Shown piece after piece: positions 34,105 through 36,107 of a stretch of 36,107 nt of DNA. The notes beneath the pieces are model-generated. The model searched no databases. It was not told the DNA's origin and saw only the letters and a program-made list of their open reading frames with translations. Both the position numbers and the translations under genes were made by a program. This stretch comes from Planctomycetia bacterium. Lineage in GTDB: Bacteria; Planctomycetota; UBA1135; GCA-002686595. The stretch is taken from NCBI GenBank assembly GCA_005778045.1, contig SXKQ01000094.1, positions 1 to 36,107 of the forward strand, written 5' to 3'. The number at the start of each line of letters is the position of its first letter. Position 1 is the first letter of the stretch.

Positions 34105-35304
34105 ATGCTCAGCTTCACCTCAGCCTCCACCGGCACCGTCGACACCATCCGGGCCGTAGAAGAGGCCATCCGCGCCGCCAGCACGGGCCGCTCCGCCGGA
34201 GACTGCCAAGTGGTCGTGTTCCACATGACCATGGGCCACGACGATTCGGTCGTGCTCGGCGCGGTCCGCAAGCTGTGCCCGATGGCCCGGATCGTGGGCT
34301 GCACCTGCGCCGGCGTGATCGGACGCGAGGGTGCCAACGAGAGCATGCGGGCACTCGCCCTGATGATGATCTGGGGGCCTGAGGAGGAGGTCGGGATGAC
34401 CGTGGCGGAGCACGTCGACGGTTCCAACTCCCTCGAGCAGACCGCCAAGCTGGCCCGGGACCTCGTCGCCCGGCGCGGGCAGCCGCGCTTCGTCATGTAC
34501 CTCGCCTCGGGCCTCGACATCGACTGCGACCGCTCGATCGAGGGCATCGAGTCCGTGCTCGGCCCCAACGTGACCATCTTCGGCGGCACGTCGGCGGACA
34601 ACATGAAGGGCATCGCCAGCTACCAGTTCGTCGACGACCGCGTCTGCGAGCACGCGGCCGTCCTGATCGGATTCTTCGACCCGACCCTCGAGGTCTACAC
34701 CCAAGGCTCCCACGGCTTCGTGCCCTCCGGCGTGGAGATGACGGTCACGCGCGCCACCGGGAACCGCGTGCACGAGATCGGCGGCGAGCCCGCGTGGCGC
34801 GTCTTCACGCGCAATCTCGGTCTGCCGCCCACCGCCCAGCCGGGCGACACGATCCCGCCGGGCGCGGTCGGCGTGAAGCTCTCGCCGCGCGTCGCCGCGG
34901 AGTACGGCGACTCCCACCTCCTGCGCGCCATCACCAGCATGCTGCCCGACGGCACGCTCCTGCTGCCCGTCACCTGCGAGACGGGAACGCGGCTGGCGCT
35001 TATGCGCCGCGACGAGGAACGCATCTTCAAGAACCTCGACGTGATGATGCACCAGGTCAAGGCCGCCGTGGGTAAGCGCAAGATCGTGGGCGTTTTCCAC
35101 GCCGACTGCGGCGCTCGCGGGCGCCTCACGCTCGACCGCGTCTCGAAGGAGGAGATCGTGCGCGCGATGCAGACGCCGCTCGCTCAGGGCGGCGAGACCC
35201 CGGCGTGGCTCGGCATGTACGGCTTCGGCGAGTTCGCCCGCCTCGGCGCGAAGAACGAATTCCAGAATTACACGACGTCGCTGTATGTGATCAGCCGCGC
35301 ATGA
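34105..35304 (+). CDS. FIST-domain sensor protein
   Basis: 399 aa with a strong ribosome site (GGAGG, 34095-34099). The whole protein is a FIST_N plus FIST_C pair with no membrane helix: VVVFHMTMGHDD, then ARIVGCTCAGVIGREG, IFGGTSADN and, in the C-terminal half, LPVTCETGTRLALMRRD and IVGVFHADCGARGRL. FIST domains are small-ligand sensors that feed signalling proteins; members called NosP bind haem and sense nitric oxide through a conserved histidine. His183 (VCEHAAVLIGFF) is near the FIST_N/FIST_C boundary and is a candidate ligand, but I could not align it. Its TGA overlaps the kinase ATG (ATGA at 35301-35304), so the two are made together and very likely work as input and output of one pathway. 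Confidence 0.9.
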   Translation: MLSFTSASTGTVDTIRAVEEAIRAASTGRSAGDCQVVVFHMTMGHDDSVVLGAVRKLCPMARIVGCTCAGVIGREGANESMRALALMMIWGPEEEVGMTVAEHVDGSNSLEQTAKLARDLVARRGQPRFVMYLASGLDIDCDRSIEGIESVLGPNVTIFGGTSADNMKGIASYQFVDDRVCEHAAVLIGFFDPTLEVYTQGSHGFVPSGVEMTVTRATGNRVHEIGGEPAWRVFTRNLGLPPTAQPGDTIPPGAVGVKLSPRVAAEYGDSHLLRAITSMLPDGTLLLPVTCETGTRLALMRRDEERIFKNLDVMMHQVKAAVGKRKIVGVFHADCGARGRLTLDRVSKEEIVRAMQTPLAQGGETPAWLGMYGFGEFARLGAKNEFQNYTTSLYVISRA

Positions 35305-36107
35305 CCGGCCCACACGCGCCCCCCCCGGTCCCTGACGACCAACGAGCCGCAGAGGCCGCCGCAGCCGCGCAAGCGGAGCTGCAGCGGACGGTGAGCCTCC
35401 TGCTCTCCACGCAGCAGGAACTGATCGGCGTTCGTGACCGTCGCGATCGTGAGCACAAGGTGCTCGAGGGCATCGTGCGCTTCAGCGAGCGCGTCGCTCC
35501 GGCCGCGGACGAGGGGGCGTTCTGGGAGCGCGTGGTCGACGCGGCCGTGGAAACATTCGAGTGCGAGTCGTGCCTCGCGATCGAGCTCGAGCAGGGCGCC
35601 CTGCGAGTGCTCGCCTCGCGCGGGCCGCGCCCTGCGTCTCAGGAGGAGCAGCGCTCGCTCGCGACGCTGCTCTCGGACTGCGCCACCTGGCGCACGTCGC
35701 TGATCGAGGGCTCCGCGCTGCGGGCCCTGCGCTTCCAAGGCGGCGGCGTCGCCACCGTGATGCTGGCGACGGTGCACCAGAGCGACTTTGGACCGATGCG
35801 CGCCCTCGTGGCCGCCGTCACGGCGCGCAAGAAGCCCTTCTTCCCCCAGTTCGATGCGCTCTCCGTGCCTGGGCTGCGCATGTTCGCGAGCCACGTGCAC
35901 GCGCTGCACGAGATGTTGAGCTCTCGGCAACTGATCGCCAACCAGGTCGCCGCGCTCGACCGTTCCCACGCCGAGCTGTACCAGCGCATGCTCGACCAGC
36001 AGCGCGCGGCCGAGGAGCAGGACCGGCTCCGGCAGGAACTCGCCCAGTCGCGCCGCATGGAGTCCGTCGGACGGCTCGCCGGAGGCGTCGCGCACGACTT
36101 CAACAAC
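35301..36107 (+). CDS. sensor histidine kinase with GAF-like domain (partial, cut by right edge)
   Basis: 269 codons are open from ATG 35301 to the window edge. The protein is cytoplasmic: no signal peptide or membrane helix. Residues about 20-50 form a coiled coil, about 50-200 read as a GAF-like domain (FWERVVDAAVETFECESCLAIEL and, later, LVAAVTARKKPFF), and about 205-250 form a second coiled coil. The last residues, RMESVGRLAGGVAHDFNN, are the phosphoacceptor H-box, with the His in HDFNN. The ATP-binding domain, and any receiver domain, must lie beyond the window. Translation is coupled to the FIST sensor. The G-x-x-A-G-G-V-A-H-D-F-N-N form is typical of kinases that often carry a C-terminal receiver. 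Confidence 0.9.
   Translation, partial: MTGPHAPPPVPDDQRAAEAAAAAQAELQRTVSLLLSTQQELIGVRDRRDREHKVLEGIVRFSERVAPAADEGAFWERVVDAAVETFECESCLAIELEQGALRVLASRGPRPASQEEQRSLATLLSDCATWRTSLIEGSALRALRFQGGGVATVMLATVHQSDFGPMRALVAAVTARKKPFFPQFDALSVPGLRMFASHVHALHEMLSSRQLIANQVAALDRSHAELYQRMLDQQRAAEEQDRLRQELAQSRRMESVGRLAGGVAHDFNN

Noticed and set aside
1..36107. CRISPR arrays, tRNA or rRNA genes, insertion sequences and phage genes
   Set aside because: No regularly spaced repeats, tRNA cloverleaf, transposase or phage structural motif was seen on either strand by eye.

Overview
The window is a GC-rich, densely coded stretch that looks chromosomal and most resembles an uncultivated-type Planctomycetota genome. That is inference from three things: an ECF sigma factor divergent from a transmembrane Ser/Thr kinase with a WD40-like sensor; many large secreted proteins with dockerin/TSP3-like calcium motifs of the type DCNGNGIEDxxDI...DGxPDEC; and a recurring cysteine-bearing C-terminal module shared by several otherwise unrelated secreted proteins. 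There are no tRNA or rRNA genes, no CRISPR array, no transposase and no phage genes.

Layout. 1-483: non-coding, packed with perfect hairpins and a 16-nt direct repeat. 484-6149: a small lipoprotein, a secreted zinc metallopeptidase with an amidotransferase-like N-terminal domain, and a large secreted subtilase with two Ig-like and two P-domains (its start is re-assigned to a TTG at 6149). 6474-8207: a P-domain secreted protein interrupted by one in-frame TAG. 8122-10650: the helicase hrpB. 10747-15991: a tightly packed operon of a GT-C-like membrane protein, an NHL propeller protein, a YtkA-like lipoprotein and a di-haem cytochrome c peroxidase. 16001-16905: a decayed beta-helix secreted protein. 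17000-21314: the divergent ECF sigma factor and kinase. 21389-22839: a 73-aa secreted protein carrying one dockerin-like module, then a cytochrome P450. 22939-30967: a run of surface or secreted proteins (two paralogous triple-repeat proteins flanking a lipoprotein with duplicated FGE-sulfatase-like domains, then a seven-bladed FG-GAP/VCBS protein). 30981-33887: ilvE, a small unknown gene and a second GT-C-like protein paralogous to the first. 34105-36107: a FIST-domain sensor translationally coupled to a GAF/histidine kinase that runs off the right edge.

The strongest leads for new biology are: (i) the secreted-protein set, with its undescribed FSxD...DVL...LGL...DDLDAL triple repeat, dockerin-like module and shared C-terminal module; (ii) the FIST sensor/histidine kinase pair with a 10-bp inverted repeat around its promoter, which parallels known NosP-type systems; (iii) the hairpin-dense non-coding block at the left edge; (iv) two secreted-protein genes that appear to be decaying by point lesions. 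All functional calls are from reading motifs by eye; no database search was possible.
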